A stretch of DNA of 64,000 nucleotides, from contig NW_006767434.1 in the NCBI RefSeq assembly GCF_000264995.1, positions 1,333,725 to 1,397,724 of the forward strand. Direction: 5' to 3'. The stretch is from Punctularia strigosozonata HHB-11173 SS5. Its lineage: Eukaryota > Basidiomycota > Agaricomycetes > Corticiales > Punctulariaceae. The position numbers were made by a program, and so were the translations under genes. The notes beneath the pieces are model-generated. The model had not been told where the DNA came from, searched no databases, and was given only the letters and a program-made list of their open reading frames with translations. Shown piece after piece: positions 1-13,648 of the stretch; positions within the stretch are counted from its first letter, which is position 1, and each line of letters starts with the position of its first letter.

Positions 1-842
1 GGCCATCATGATGCCGGACTGGTAGTCGTTGTTGCGGACGGGTTCGGGGGAGGAGGAGGAGGAAGCGGGCCGGGCCGAGATGGGGTTCACCTCGTGCTCG
101 ATGAGGGATTCGGGCGGGGGAGGCGGCAGGGCGGGGAAGCCGTAGTGCCTCGCGAGCTCGGCGATCGTCGGATCCATCTCGTCGTACGAGTGCGCGGCCG
201 AGATCGACTTGATCTTGCGGGAGGAGACGGGGATGGGCGCGAGGCGCGGGGAGGCGGCGGTAGAGGACGAGGAGGCGGAGGACGGGGCCGAGGGCGGCGA
301 CGAGGCCGCGTGCGAGTCGGGGGCGGGTTTGCGCGCGGGCACGTCCAGCGCGGCGGTAGCGGGTTGGGTCGGCTGCGTCTCGTCGGGCCGGTAATTGTGC
401 GGGAGCGCGAGCGCAGAAAGGTGTTGGGTGAGGTCCGCGAGGCGGCACTCATCCGAGCAGTAGAGCGGCACGGGCGACTGGTCGATCACCGTGCGTTGTT
501 TGACGGGAGCCGCGGGGGCGTCCGACTTGATTGCACCGTTGGCCTTGACGCGGCCGGTGCCGTGTACGAGGCCGCCGCCGACGCGTGGGCGCGCGTTCGT
601 GGTTTTGGGGCGAGCGGCGGGGGCAGCGGTCTTCGATGCTGGGCGGGGCCGAGGGCGTTTAGATCTTGTGCGGAGACTCGATGCGAAGGTGACTTACGAG
701 ACGAAGGGGGGGCTGCAGGTGCCTGTGCCGGTGCAGCAGGGATGGTGATTGTGTATCGCTTGGGCAATATCTGTCTCGAGCAGACGGGACACCACGAAGT
801 GTCGAGGTCCTCCATGGCGGGGGCAACGGTGGCTGCCTGCAT
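1..842 (-). CDS. Ecl1-type zinc-binding life-span regulator (partial)
   Basis: The gene runs off the left edge, so its C terminus is missing. Exons are 842-698 and 638-1, with a 59-bp intron (639-697, GTAAGT...CCCAG) that keeps phase. The protein starts MQAATVAPAMEDLDTSW and shows CPVCSRQI at residues 18-25. A second cysteine pair, LYCSDECRLADL, lies in exon 2. This spaced CxxC / CxxxC arrangement is typical of the fungal Ecl1/2/3 family, small zinc-binding proteins that lengthen chronological life span in fission yeast and respond to nutrient stress. The rest is Ser/Pro/Ala-rich and probably disordered. A second in-frame ATG at 815 (MEDLD) could be the real start, because the conserved region begins there. 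The family call is from motif memory; the yeast function may not transfer. Confidence 0.8.
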
Positions 843-3800
843 GGTGGGCGGGGAGGACGGGCGGGAGTGCGAGCACAGGTGGGGCAGGGACGCACGGGGC
901 GGGGGGATGTGGCGTTGCGGGTTCGGGGGAAGGTCGCAGTCCGAGGCGGGGCTGTTATAAGCGGGCGCGATGGGGGACAGGGACACATGAAGGGGCGAGG
1001 GAGTGGGTGGTTCGGGTCCCACGCGCGGTGGGCTGCGTGGCTCGTTGGCTCGGCTCGCATTACGTCGCACGGGGAAATTCCCTTCAACCCCCGCCGGTCC
1101 GGGCGGTCTAGATCTGGGCCTCCGCTTGCCCCCCCCTCCGATGCGATTGGGCCCCTGCCGTCGGCCAATCCGCGTGCAGCTCGGCTAGGGAGCGCAGGGC
1201 TAGAGCCTCGCGAGTCCACCACCCCTGCCCTTGCCCAAAGGACGACGATCAATTTCCGTGGGCCCATGATGCAACGCGCGCCAACCCCGGTTACGTCTAC
1301 GGTATCAGACGCCTTGTCCCCTCCTCCGAGCGCGGACCGCACGATCGTTGCGGCGCGCCGGTGGCGATGGAGCCTGTGGCTCGTATGTATAGCCAGGGAC
1401 CGTCGATGGCCATCCCCGGCGGCGGTGTGGTTTGGCCTCTGTATGGCCTCCGCACACCGCCCACACAAACGGACGCCGGGGGTGGCGCGGCAGAACGCAG
1501 CGCTCGTAATGGGATATACAAACCCGAATCTCGATCTCGCCCGCGAACGGGCGCGCGGAGAAACCCAGAGCCAAATTGTTGGCCGAGCAAACCGAACCGG
1601 CTCGGCTCGGCGTCGCCCGAGGGAAAAGGTCTCTCGCGCGTATATGCTCGCGATCAGTTGAGTAAGGTAAAGGCGGGGCGGTCTAGGCCCCCTTTGCGAG
1701 CTCCATCGCGTTGCGCCGGCGGGGAGTTCGGCACGTCAGCCAACGGGAGCGCGAATATGGCTGATGATATTTTGCCGTCCCACCCAACCCAATCGCGTCA
1801 ACGGCGTTTGGACACATACGTAAACATGCGCCAACTGCTCGTCCGCGAGGCCTTGGATTCGGAAGATCAACGTTCAACGAGGCCTACATACGTTACGGTC
1901 CTCGCGCATCTCATCTGATCTGCTCTTCCGGCGTTCAATCTTTCCATCTGGCGTGCATGGTATGGCCGATAATCCCATCTTCATCGCACATACACGAGTC
2001 ACATCCAGCTCATCCTCTACCAAGGCCACATGCGCACACCACGGGCCACGGCATCCCGACCACTCACATGCCCGCAAGCCATCTCGATACCCATGCCCCG
2101 AGCTCTCAGCGGATCTATCCCGATCCGTCCTATCCACTTCCTCCAGTTATCTCCCGCTACCTCCTCGGATCTTCTCAACGAAATCTCTCCCCCTCCGCGT
2201 ACACTGGCTACGCCCGCACCCACACTCTTTCCCCACCGCCCACCCGCTCGGCGCTCACTCATCCCTGTCCGCATCCGGCAACCCGCTCCCTCCCCACTTC
2301 TTCACCGTACCAGCAAGGGCACACAGGGCAAGGTACGCTAAGACGAAAAAAAACCGCATCCCGTGTATGTACCGTATGCAAACCGTATGCTATGTCCCCT
2401 ACGCCATATGGGACGGCCATGCTATGCAAACATCCCGGATCGTCCGGGGTAGATGTCCATCCCCCATCCGGTGCCAATGACGACGAACCGTGGTGTTCGG
2501 CATCCGCCGATACGTGTAACGTGCGCAACGAGAGACCGATGATCAAAAAAAAAACCCCGACCAACGAAACGGCATCAAACCCAAAAGGAAATCAAAACGC
2601 ACGCACACGCTCACCTGTTTGTTTGTCTCTTGACCAGGGGGTGGAGACTGGGCTTTGACCGCAGGCCCCATAAGACACAGCGTCCGTACGTGACGAGCGG
2701 GCCGGCCATCCCGCCATAGCCAATCAGCTCGAGCATGGCATGCCCTTCTCATAGTCTCGTCGTCAGCACCGCTCCGCTCCGTGTTTTTGCTGACGCGCTT
2801 CGAGATACTGCTATATCCTTCTCGCTCTTTTTTATTCGTTTTCTTTTTTTCTTTCCAGAGCGTTCCATGCAAACGGCGATCTCTCTGACTTAAACTCGGT
2901 TCTCGACTCCTTATATGCGCTCGTGATTTCTCCTGGATGGTGCCTTTCGACGGGATGCTTCACGCGACATGCACAAGTATGGTACTGCTGCTGACCGCTG
3001 GAAAAACTTCGCGGAACGGCGACGATCGCGACCGCCCAGAGCCGGAACGCGCGCACTGCAGCTGGTGCGTATGATCAGCGCTCTCAAAAGTTCGTGACAT
3101 GGGTTTGGACCTTCGGCCCAAGCTCTCGCTCTGGTGATCGTCGCGGGGGCTGCTCCGCACCTCCGGATGAATCCATCCCCTTTCTGAACGGCTCACGCGA
3201 ACGCCACCGTCGGTCGAAGGGTTTGACTAGGACTGGAGGCAGACGCGTAAAGGAGTTCAGCTGCGCATAACCGTACGCGTGTGATCAGCCCCGTCGCCTC
3301 GCTCGAAGCGTCGCAACCGCCTCCATCCTCGCCGCTCAAGGGGACCCACGGTAGCACCTCCGGCTACGCCGGCGCGACCAACCCGTGCCCAAGATTCTTC
3401 GTTCGTGTGCTGCCCTCACCTCGAATTCATGACCGCTTGCTTCTCCTACGCAACGCCTGCGCCAGGTCTCCGTCTCTCTCTTAGCAAGCATCACCACCTT
3501 TCGGCCGAGGACGGTTTACCGCAATGCCCAACCCTAGCCATTTCCGGTCACCAAACGGGGCATCGTAACGCAGATCCCGTTGCCACGTACGTACATACGC
3601 ACGCCCACGACGCAAAGCTCGCCGCGAACCTTCTCGCTTCCTAGCTCACGAGCGCGTCACCCCTCGCCGTGTGTCTTCGCTTCTTAGCTCACGAGCGCGT
3701 CACCCCGCGCCGTCTCGCCCGCACAATTCCCCGCAAAATCGAAGTCTTCCCCCCACCCCCGCAGGGCGCCTTCGAAATTTCAACGCGGGGTCGCGTCAGA

Positions 3801-6800
3801 ACCCGTCGTCTGTGACGTGCTGCTCGCCGAGACTCGCCTGCACGAGAATGTGCACGCCGATCTCTGGGGGTTCCGTTTGACTCAGGGCGCAGCTTCGATT
3901 CGATTCGACGAATCCGAACCTTGCTCGGATTCGAGGAGACGCCCCGGCCGTCTCGTCGTCCGCGTCAGTGGAACCAAAACCCGTTCAGAAAGTAGTTCAA
4001 TCCGTCGAGCGCGGTCAATCGCCCTGTCAGCCACTGGCATGTTCTCTCTCGTCTTCTTTGGGATCAGTCACCCCGCCAGCTCCTCGGACTCCGGACTGCG
4101 ATCGCCCTAGACCGTGGATCTTGGATACAAACCCGGAATATCGGAGGCGCGTTCCTTGCGAGTCTCCATGTCACTGTCAGCGCTGTCGATTCCGCTCGGT
4201 TTCAGCAACGTAAAATGGCACTTGTTCACGTCTCTGTCCGTCCTTCGATGACGCGAGAGGTCACGTTTTGCTGCTTTTCGTCTGAATCGCGATGTCATTC
4301 ACCGACTCGGCTTGTCTCATGCACAAACGGCACCGCGACGTGCGATGGGCTTCCGCGCGGTCTAGATCGATACGGAGGAGGAGGGCCTTGACGTCAGCGG
4401 ATCAGCTGGCGCTTTGTCTCCGTCTCGGACTCTCGGCAAGAGTCTAACCCATCGATGGAAAGTAAGACAAGGCGTTATGTAAACGCATGCAAGGTGTAGA
4501 CGCAGATCTTAGAGTTTAGGCTAGCTCGTCTCGCACTTCGACATGGAGATGAACTTCGAGCGTGCTGTTCACTGTGTTAGTTCACGCACGTCGTGTCGTG
4601 CGCGCGATCTGTTTATTCGAGGATAAGCTTTCATTCGTGTCACCCTTGTCTCAGCCACTGGGTTTAATGCATGTTCGCGGGTGCAAGCCTTGAGGCGAGA
4701 CGAGACGAGACATAGCGACTATCGGACCAACGAAGCTAACGTAAGACCGCCGTTCGTCTCGCTTCACGGAACAGATCGTCTCTCGCGGGCGGAACGTTTT
4801 TGTACCCTTTTGGGTACCCCTTTCGAGTCCGAGACGGTAGTGAAGATCGCCGGACCATGACGAGCCAGCTATCAGTGGCGTACTCATTGCGTACCTATAA
4901 GCCACAACTCTATCTCTCAAATTGATGTCTGATTGCATCCGTTTGCGCTAGGTGCATGCGGAGATGGAGACGACGGATGAAAGTAGAACATGGCCGAGCG
5001 CCGCCGGCGCGCGCGAGGGATACTGACTATACTCGAACGGGACGTCTCGCGCGCTGCTACCACCGGCACCTGTGGCGCTAGCACGTTCATATAATGCGTT
5101 CATGCAAAGCGCAAGGCATTAATTCGTCGTTCATCTCCACGTACAGAAAATTACTTACGTGCCTTGCGCGAGCTATGTAGTGAACGTGGGCGAGTTCATG
5201 TCGGGCGGACCTTCCGTTCTACGTTTGGGCCTTCTGGCGTTCGTAGCGTCCGTTCACGCAAGGCACGGATCAGTCCTGCGAGTGAGTGTAGCTCGTCCGG
5301 AAGTTCGATGGCGGCCGCAGTGAGCACGTTCACGTTCGTTCAGGTCGATACGCGGGCGTGACGTCATGTATTGGCAGATGCATGATCTTGCAGATGGGGA
5401 TGAGTATGAAACTCCCGGACGCCTAGACGCGGTCGTCGTCCCTTGCGATTCAGATGCATGTATCAATTGGCGCGCGTATGTTATTGAGGGACATGATAGG
5501 GACATATGAGGAACAGATGTTGATGATCGCTCTTCAAATACGAGCAGAACGAGGGTGAAGGCGCTGGTCGACCTCGTTACATGCGGCCGAGCAGTTATAT
5601 CGCATGTGAACCCATCCTTCAGAGGCTTCCCACAGATCGTATGTCGAATTTGGCGCGTCCTGTCGCCCAGGCTACGACACGCGGCGATGCCCCAGCCTAA
5701 AGCCATGTGTATTGTGCGCCGCCACGCATCGACATCGACGTGCCTATCTCGTCGTTCCCATATGCTTCCGGCACCCAGCGTCGAGGTCCGAGCCTGATCG
5801 GGAGGAGGAGGGCGCTGGGCCATCGGGTCGTTCCGAAAAACGAAAATCTCATGCTGATCGCTCGCTTCGCTCATGCGCTCTTTTTCATCTCACGATCTCA
5901 TCGGTTTCCTGCGGGCGGTTGGTGCATGCGTTCCATCATGCGAGAGACGGTGATGTGAGTACATACCGGTTCAGCTCGCGGTCGTCGCTGGGCAACAAAG
6001 CAACCCGCCGGGAAGAGAGAGTTCGAGAAGAGCGTGGGGCACAGCATGACCCCTGTCCGTGCTGAGAACGTTCCGACCTGATTGGCTCTGCAGGCTGTTG
6101 CCTATTCCCCGAGATTTCTTCGACGTCTCGCGCTTTCGCCCAATACCTCCGAAGAAGAGCATGCTCGAATAGCCTACTGAGCTGACATCCTGGCATACTC
6201 CTGACCCTGAGCGCAGTATGTCCTCACCCACTCTGACCCTGCCGCGGTCTGTCGGAGTGGCGACCTTTTCGGACGAAAGGCGCAGCAGAGCTTTGTAAAG
6301 CAGACCGGCGACCAAAGCGGTACTTTGTCCGAGCTCAACGTATCGAAGCGGCCGAGCTTGTAAGGACTGGGCCCATTCCTGACGGCCAATACGCCGATTA
6401 CGACAGACAGCGCGCTATCTATCGCCGAGGAGCAAAGCATCTGTGTAGATATGACCGTGGGGCGTGATGTACGAATGACGATCGAAGGCATCACAGCTAG
6501 AAAGAAGTCATTTTCGGCCGTACATCACCTAGCTCGATATCGAGAACTGGGCCGACTTCTCGGCGCCCTCTCATAGGTCAAGGACCGCGGACAAATCGCA
6601 GAGCGAGCACCCTTTCTCCTTGCGAAATATTTGCCCACGTATGTCGTCGCTTTCACCTGTCGCGCAAGCAATACCTCGTCTTCGCCTCCGAGTCTCACAG
6701 ACGCTGCTACCTTAGGGGAACCAATCGGACTCGACTCTCAGACTTACGGGAGCGTTTGCGTTTCTGCGGGAGTGCGAAGCTCGCTCACGTTCCGAGATTA

Positions 6801-9800
6801 CACAAGCTCTGTATTACTCCGCTGAGCAAGCCGCTGTCCGCGTAAGGCATGCAATTTCGCTCGCACACGACACCGCGTAAGTAATGCCCGCCCGTCTCGC
6901 GACCCACCGCGCACGCGGGAGCCGAGACCCGAAGATCGTGTTCGTCTTTTTACATACTGAGGTGTACGTGCAAGTTCACCTGCGCAAGTACGTCGACACG
7001 CGAATCGCTCGTTGTCGCTGCGTAATGCTCATGTATGTATTGATCCAAGTGGGTGCACCGCGCAAGCGCGAAGGCTAATCTCGCTTGATAGTCCCGGGGA
7101 TATACGAGCCGGCCGAAGTAGGGGCACGCTTCAACATGAAGACGACCGGCCCGCTGGAGGATCTGCGTTAGATGGAAAGGCTCCGCTCCTTCGTTCCGGC
7201 GTACGCTTCTCTGTCTTCGTACCGTCGAGCGCCTCAGTTCAACTCTCATATTTGCAGCAACACCTTGTTTTATCCGTTGTTCTTCCTCGACGGTCGATCA
7301 CGGCTCTTGCAAACCAATTTCGCCAACTTCTGCACCTGTTCACGGCCTTTCCTCGGTCTAAAAGCAATCTCAAGACACCCCATCACCGATACCCGGGTAC
7401 CTGGGCATTGTCAAGTTCCCCGCGGGTCTGGGTCCGGAGCAGCATTGCTTTTAGTCGAAACGGCAGCCGTAAGTACGCGGCAATACGCAACCGCACCAGA
7501 GGATTGGTCGCCATCCGCAGTTAGACATTGCTTACTGAGGCAATTAAACAGTCCCACCCGGCAAACGCCATCCGGTACGACCTTCTCATGAGGCTATCAG
7601 CTTCCCGTCCCGCCGTCCCTGGATGCCGCCACGGCACCGCGTATCACCGTCGCTCGCGCGGGTCGCCTTGGGAATCCCGCTACGAAACTCGACGACAACC
7701 ACGAATACGCTGCATACAGACCCGAAACCATTTGTATGCCGGCTTGATCGATTCAGGGGGCTACAAATCGAAGCGTGCCCATGTTTTCGCTAACCTGATA
7801 CCGGTCCAGAGGGCCACCAGGACCACAGGACTTTGGACTCCGGACGTCGTACAGATTCGACCTATCCTTACCTCGGAACACTGCTGGCAGATCGTTCATT
7901 CCACGACCGATTGAACGGCAGGTAAACCTACCCAATCTCGAAGCACTACCGTGTTCAGAAGAACCTAGGGTCGCCCCTCCCTTCCGTCGATCACCGACCC
8001 TCAGCATGGATCTGCCCGACTTGCTCCTGGGCTCGAAAGGTTGATAACTACTCATCTACCAGCTTCTGTCGCCCTCTGCCGTGTTATCGTACGCATATAA
8101 GCGTATTCCCGCCTTCGCGATAACGATTGGCACGCTATCGTGTCTTCGAAGATGAAGACGCGCGCTTCGACCCTATCCCGCCTCCTGTTTCCGTCAGGGC
8201 GCTCGGCCGATGCCTCTATTACGGCCAGGTTCAGCTATCCATGTTCGCAAGAGATCTCGGCGCAATGCGTACTCTATAAGTGCAGCTCCCGCTCTACGGC
8301 GCCGGTATGAACACTTCGATCTGGTTCGGATCGTTCAGCTGCCCGCGCGACCCTGGCGCCCGAGCGTAGCAATAGAGGTTCTCCGGTCGTTTGGGCGCTG
8401 CTTTCGACTTGATTCTGACTGATTTCCCGGTTGTAGTCTATAACGCCGTAGCCATTATCGCAAATCTGTGGCACGGCCGGCGACGGTGTCCAAGCCGAAC
8501 GGCGATCTCACCAATATCACGAACCTTGTTTGGGTTTCGGGACCATCCGTCCTATTCACGGGTCACCCAAAGGGCATTGTGATTCCACCCGTCCTTAGCG
8601 GTGCACAAGTTGACTGTGGTTTCGGGAGATTCGCTCGGTCAGCTTGACTCCTTGAACGGTACTTTTGAAGGAAACCGGTGTTATCTCGGGCACGACTGAG
8701 CGAACATCCACGATTCATGCTCGTACATTCATGACCAGCTCTGCAGGTTACCAAACGCGAGCTTGGTCAGCCTCAAGCTCCGTAGTCAGGTAGCGTCTAG
8801 TTTCCTCTGTTTGTCCGGCAATTCTGATCCGCGGACACCTGCAGTGCATACGCTCAGGCATCTGGGTGGCCTTTAGCATCCGAATACGCGTGCTGTGAAC
8901 AACCGTGATCTCGCCGCGCATAGATGCCCCGAAGAAACGCCGGGTCCTTGACGCTGACGACTTTGCTTGCCCCAGGGCTGTTATGTTCAGTAAACAATGT
9001 CTCCGCTAATGGCGGAATCTCGGTTATAGCCGCTTTTTCCTCTTGACGCCACGCCGTTGCAACTAGGTCGACCGCGTGTTTGCAGTGTCAAGATGGAACG
9101 GACGCGGAACGCTTGTCTTGGACAGCTGTCATCACTTCTAGTATGTCCTTAATCAAAATGCTGGCTTTATCTCTGAGCTTGAGCGCACCAGGTTCCGTGA
9201 AAACATCTTGTTATATTGCACAGACAGTGTCACCGACAGTGACCCGTCTCGGTGGATGACAGCTCGCCGGCTCTGATGGAATAAGGCGCAGAGCATGGAC
9301 TCCGAGCGGACCGTGTCAACTATCGGTTGCCGTGCTTCATCCAGATTACCGGCAATCCTCGGCAGGCAGGCATGATGGAACGCGAGCGCTTTTCCTCTGA
9401 CCTGGACAGGGCCAGCCGCGAGCATATCCGGTGAGTTTCAGATGTGCCATCTAAATATAAGGTGAGCTGGCTCATCGCCGTCTTTGACGATGCTTCAGGT
9501 GTGCGCCCGTGCCTTCCGGTGATTGATCCTGTGCGCTCTCCCCTTCCCCGCATGCACACTGCCACACGCCCCGGGTCATGCCTGTGAACCCGTCAATATG
9601 AAGGGATCAATAGACGCACGTAGTCAACCGCTCCCTGTCCATTCTAGTGATCATGCTACGGGCCTCCGCTCTGTGCCCGTGAATGCCGGTGGCTAAGGCG
9701 ACGGCGACTCAGCGCAGTTACGATGGGCGCTGCTAGAGCTCCCGCATGGAACAGCGCCTGACGTGAAAGACCGGCGCGGCAAGTCCCGAATCTGGCGTGA

Positions 9801-10944
9801 GGATGATGATGCTGACCCTCCGTTCATGTAGGATCTCCGGATGAAATCGGGCGGCGGAACACCTCAGGCCCACACAACGGGACAAGCATCGGAGGACCGC
9901 TGTTGTAGCATATCTCCGGACTTGCTCTCGGATCCTGCTATTCGTGGACGAGCTTCTCGCCCCGAGGCCGAATGTTAACTCATGAACATGAGAAAGCATG
10001 CACGTCTATATCTGTGCGTCTAGATGCGAGACGTAACCACCACTTCTATTCGGTGCTTTCACTGGCCTGTACTGCTAGGTGAGCAAGTCCTCTCACGACA
10101 ACTACTGCAAATTTCTGACTCCGGTTTGAATTCACTCCAGATTATGTTACCCGTTGTATCCATCTTGCGCTGCGGTAATCGACCCTCGTGATGCTTGCTC
10201 GTCCACTACAAAACCTTCGAATGTGCTGCGCACAGCAAGCATCAGGCTGATGTATCTCACTCCTCTGCGCTCTAAAATCATGAACGGCCATCGACGCATC
10301 ACGTTTCGTCAAGCTCAGTTGTCCACTGTCATCACGCCACGAACGCAGTCCGACCCCACATACGCACTGCCACCCCCACATCTGTTCCGCGGCCGTCGTT
10401 GGCTTCCAGCTCGCGTTTCGGAACTTCTGAACTTTCTGAGGTTATGGTATGCGTCGCCATTGAAGTCGACGGCTGCCTCTCCGGACCACGTATGTCCCTG
10501 ACCAATGTCAGACTGGTTCAGTTGGTAAAGTTCGAGGGGGCATTTCGTTTGTCACCCATGCCCTCGACGCGTGTCGTAAGGGTATATCATCTGCCCTTGT
10601 GCAACAGCTCTGAATCGTCATGGAAGGTTTCACGAGTGCCTTCTGCTGCGATTATGGGCGAATCGAGAGAAGGTCCAGAACCATGACGTGGTAGCATGAG
10701 AGCGCGACCTCGCGTCATGCGGTGATGAATAGCTTCTCCTGAGACTTGCGTCTGCTCTCGCCATTGTTTAGCTTCGTTGAAAGGACTACACCCCATGAGG
10801 TAGGCTGTGAATCTTACGAGAAGTCCGGCCCGCGGGCGGATCATGTCTCTACTGCGATGCCCGAAAGACATACTCAGCTGCACACCATTCAATGATCAGG
10901 CTCGATTCTTTCCGGCTCTGCTAAATCATAGAAGTCGGATTGGA
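843..10944. other. Gene-poor 10-kb region, no recognisable gene
   Basis: I read both strands and found no ORF with a known domain, no coherent multi-exon model, no tRNA and no transposase or reverse transcriptase remnant. The longest ORF (minus, 5254-5874) has no family resemblance and looks like chance. There is a pyrimidine-rich tract at about 2817-2860 and a 36-bp direct repeat at 3635-3713. The first few kilobases may hold the promoter and 5' leader of the Ecl1-like gene, which reads away from here. The rest could be old decayed sequence, a long non-coding transcript, or a gene too divergent to see. Confidence 0.6.
3635..3713. repeat. Two tandem direct copies of a 36-bp unit
   Basis: The 36-bp units at 3635-3670 and 3678-3713 match at 34 of 36 positions, with an offset of 43 bp. 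Both contain TAGCTCACGAGCGCGTCACC. Only two copies are present, so this is a local duplication and not a satellite array. Confidence 0.8.
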
Positions 10945-12405
10945 TCATACCATGTACAGTGTTAGATGGGACTTCAACCACTCGTAACTACGCCCCATGT
11001 CTGCGAGATCATAATTCACGATACGGATGCTGGACAGCGGCCTGACTCGTCCTGGATATGACATCCTGGAATGTACCAATGCGACCAGTACGTCCGTATT
11101 GATGCTCTCCCGCAATCGACGGCTGTCACTGCATTCTAAAGTAAGATGCCGCAACTTCGAGACGAGGCCAGGGGGTGATCGCTCGCCGTTTTCGGAGTAA
11201 GGAGGGAGGAGTGTCGTGATGAGCTCGTGCATCACCAGCGTAGAGGGTGGATCCCGGATATGGAGACCATCCAGGTTGGGAGCATTTTTGAGATACGCGG
11301 AGAGTTCGTCGGCAGATGCGAAGGGTAATAGTAGATTTCTCAATGAGGTCAAGCCATGGCGGAAAAGACCGGCTGGTGACATCCTTGAACCGATATTTAG
11401 ACGATCTAAGCCCGGAGCGCGAATGTAGTTGAAGAGTTCGGAATCCTCCACGGAGAGCTGAACATTACGAAGCCGAGGCATCTCGATCCTAGGACCGTAA
11501 TATGCCGGGAAGCGAATGGGGACCGCGATCGGTGAACCAGGTCTTCCGAGGCTCAAGTCTTCCAGTATGGGACTACGCTCCAAGATAGTAAGGAGATGAT
11601 GACCCTCGAAAAAATTGACGTTGATGGATCGCAACCGTCTGAAATAGGTTTCCGGCGCAATCTGTGGGGGTTCGCGATACGTATGGAAGGTACTACGCCC
11701 CAAACTTGGGGCATGCAGGTCGAAGGCTAGGTGTCGTAATCGAGGATCGGGAGAGACATCCAAGTGCCGAATGAAGCATCTCCAGAACAGGTCAACGTCC
11801 ATCGTACTGCCGTCTGCGACCGTGGCTATCTTGAGCGTATCGAGTAACGGTAATGCCTTGGCGACAAACGGATTGAGGGCCTCCTCCAGGAGCCATACAA
11901 CATCTTGCCATGGAGCGCTGATGTCAAGTTCCTTCGCGCCATCGGGTTGAAGTCCACTCCCGAGTGCAGCTAACGCGTAAAGCCACACCGCCGTACGGAT
12001 ATTGTCGTAGCCCCCGCGCGAGGTTATGCGCAGGGTTCCAATACGTCCTCTGGACCGCTCCACCCATAGTTGTGCCCTGAGATCCGGACGGGCGATCTGC
12101 GCGTGTAAAAGGAACCTATTCCAAAGAAGCGGATTGTCGCGCACGATTCCCCTCCAGTGTCTACAGACAGCCCCGATACGATACACACCGGTCGTCCTTT
12201 CGGCAGCATAGAACGTGAATATCTGCAGCCATATATCCACTGGTATAGTGTCAGTTCGGAAACGCTGTTGGGAAGATTGCGCTAGTCAGGCGGGGCAGGA
12301 TGAGGCCGTGGATGGCGAGAAGCAAACCTTGACCACTTTGGTCTCCCATGGATACGTCCCAGGATAGTGGATCTCCGTGTCCGTATAGAAAGCAATCTGC
12401 GGCAT
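10945..12405 (-). CDS. F-box protein with LRR-like body (tandem copy A)
   Basis: Two exons, 12405-12328 and 12264-10945, are separated by a 63-bp intron in phase 0. They encode 465 residues. The F-box follows the intron: IPVDIWLQIF, then GAVCRHWRGIV and LLWNRF, the usual core of basidiomycete F-box proteins. The remainder has irregular leucine-rich stretches (LRTLRI-like, PNLDGLHI), as in substrate-binding halves of such receptors. The long ORF opens with GTG inside the F-box, so the first exon is needed; its product MPQIAFYTDTEIHYPG shares the YPG motif with exon 1 of the neighbour at 13649-15086. The predicted role is an SCF ubiquitin ligase adaptor; the substrate is unknown. The two genes are clear tandem paralogs. 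Confidence 0.82.
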
Positions 12406-13648
12406 CTTCGTGGACTGTTGCAGAAAACAGAGGTTGTAATCTCCGGGTGCTAGTACGCGGACACCGGGATTCCAGTGGCTCGGGAGGCTCAGACCTCTTC
12501 CTGGGCGGTCTGGGGCGAACCGCAATTGCGAGAGGTATCCTCTGGGTCCGCAGATAAAGATCTCGAGCACGCATGACATAAGTCCAGGTGCACACGCATG
12601 GATGATGACGAGCGTAGATGACCAGTGAGCCCACAGGAGCAAACAGTGCGTCCACAGAAAACAAAGGGAACATGCTTCAACGCTTCCCCCCTCCCGACAG
12701 CCGAGTCGGATCACGCTGCAAACAATGCGCAGAGAACAAAAAAAAAGTCGTGGATAGAACGACGCGCCAATCTCGTCAATCGCCGCAGGAAGTGGATTGC
12801 TGACCCCGCCGGTATGCATCGTCCTTTCGAGGAAGTCAATGTGACACCAGGCTGCGTACTATGTAGTTCGCTGCCGATGAGTGCTCGGGGCCGGGGCAGA
12901 TAAACCTGCTGATGCCTGCCTCAGATTTCCAAGTTCATAGACTTTGGAGAGAGCTTGCCTGGTGAGGCTACGATCGTTGTGACGGATTTTACTTCTGAAT
13001 TTTACGGATTTCAAATTCAGCGCATGTCTCCACCTGATCCGCTGAACGTCTTCTCGTTTGTCCTTACGCGCCGGAGCTCCTCGTGGACCACGGATGTACA
13101 CGCCGCCGTTGTGTCCGGTTTTCAAATGGTGCGGGTGATAGGAGAAGAGTCGATAATGCGGATCGTCCCACAGCCAGCGCGCCGGCGAAGGCTCTGGGGC
13201 ATGGAGCGAGGAGTTCGCCACGGTGCATCGAATATGGACATACATAATAAGCGACAGGAGGGCAAGGAATGACGCGTAGTCCCCACGTAGACTCGCTAAC
13301 GCTCCATCACAGAGCCGCCCACAATGTTGATAGTCGCGAGTGCAGATACATGACACATCCGCGTCAAAAGCCTAGTTCCAAGAGGTGTAGTACGTCGAGT
13401 TAAGACCAGCTAACTGAGTGCATCGTGGTTGGTGTTCTCCCAAAACGCCGTTGGTCGGAGCTCGCTGCCGATGCGGTGGTGGAGCACCAGTCGAAGCCGA
13501 ACAAAGCTGGTCGTGCTTCCATTTCCGGATGCGACAACCCTATCCACACGTCTTGCCGCAGTCCACTCGGACAACGTCGCAACACAAACGGACACATTAT
13601 TATATTGAAGTATGCGTAAGTATCGCCCTAAGACACCTTCACCGTCGA
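12406..13648. other. Intergenic spacer between tandem F-box genes
   Basis: This 1.24 kb separates the 5' end of copy A from the 3' end of copy B. Overlapping minus-strand ORFs (12251-12819, 12859-13356) show no domain. The first overlaps the F-box exon and intron in other frames. I see the 5' leader of copy A and the 3' end of copy B, and nothing else. Confidence 0.6.

Noticed and set aside
94-960. 288-residue plus-strand ORF, Gly/Arg-rich
   Set aside because: It is antisense to the Ecl1-like gene; the high GC content removes stop codons. The minus strand has the CPVCSRQ and CSDEC motifs and a clean intron.
5254-5874. 206-residue minus ORF in the gene-poor region
   Set aside because: No hydrophobic core pattern, domain or splice partner; its length is within chance for a GC-rich region.
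12251-12819. Two overlapping minus ORFs (140 and 177 residues) before F-box copy A
   Set aside because: They cover the first exon and intron of the F-box gene in mixed frames. Only the MPQIAFYTD part in the 12405-12328 exon is retained.
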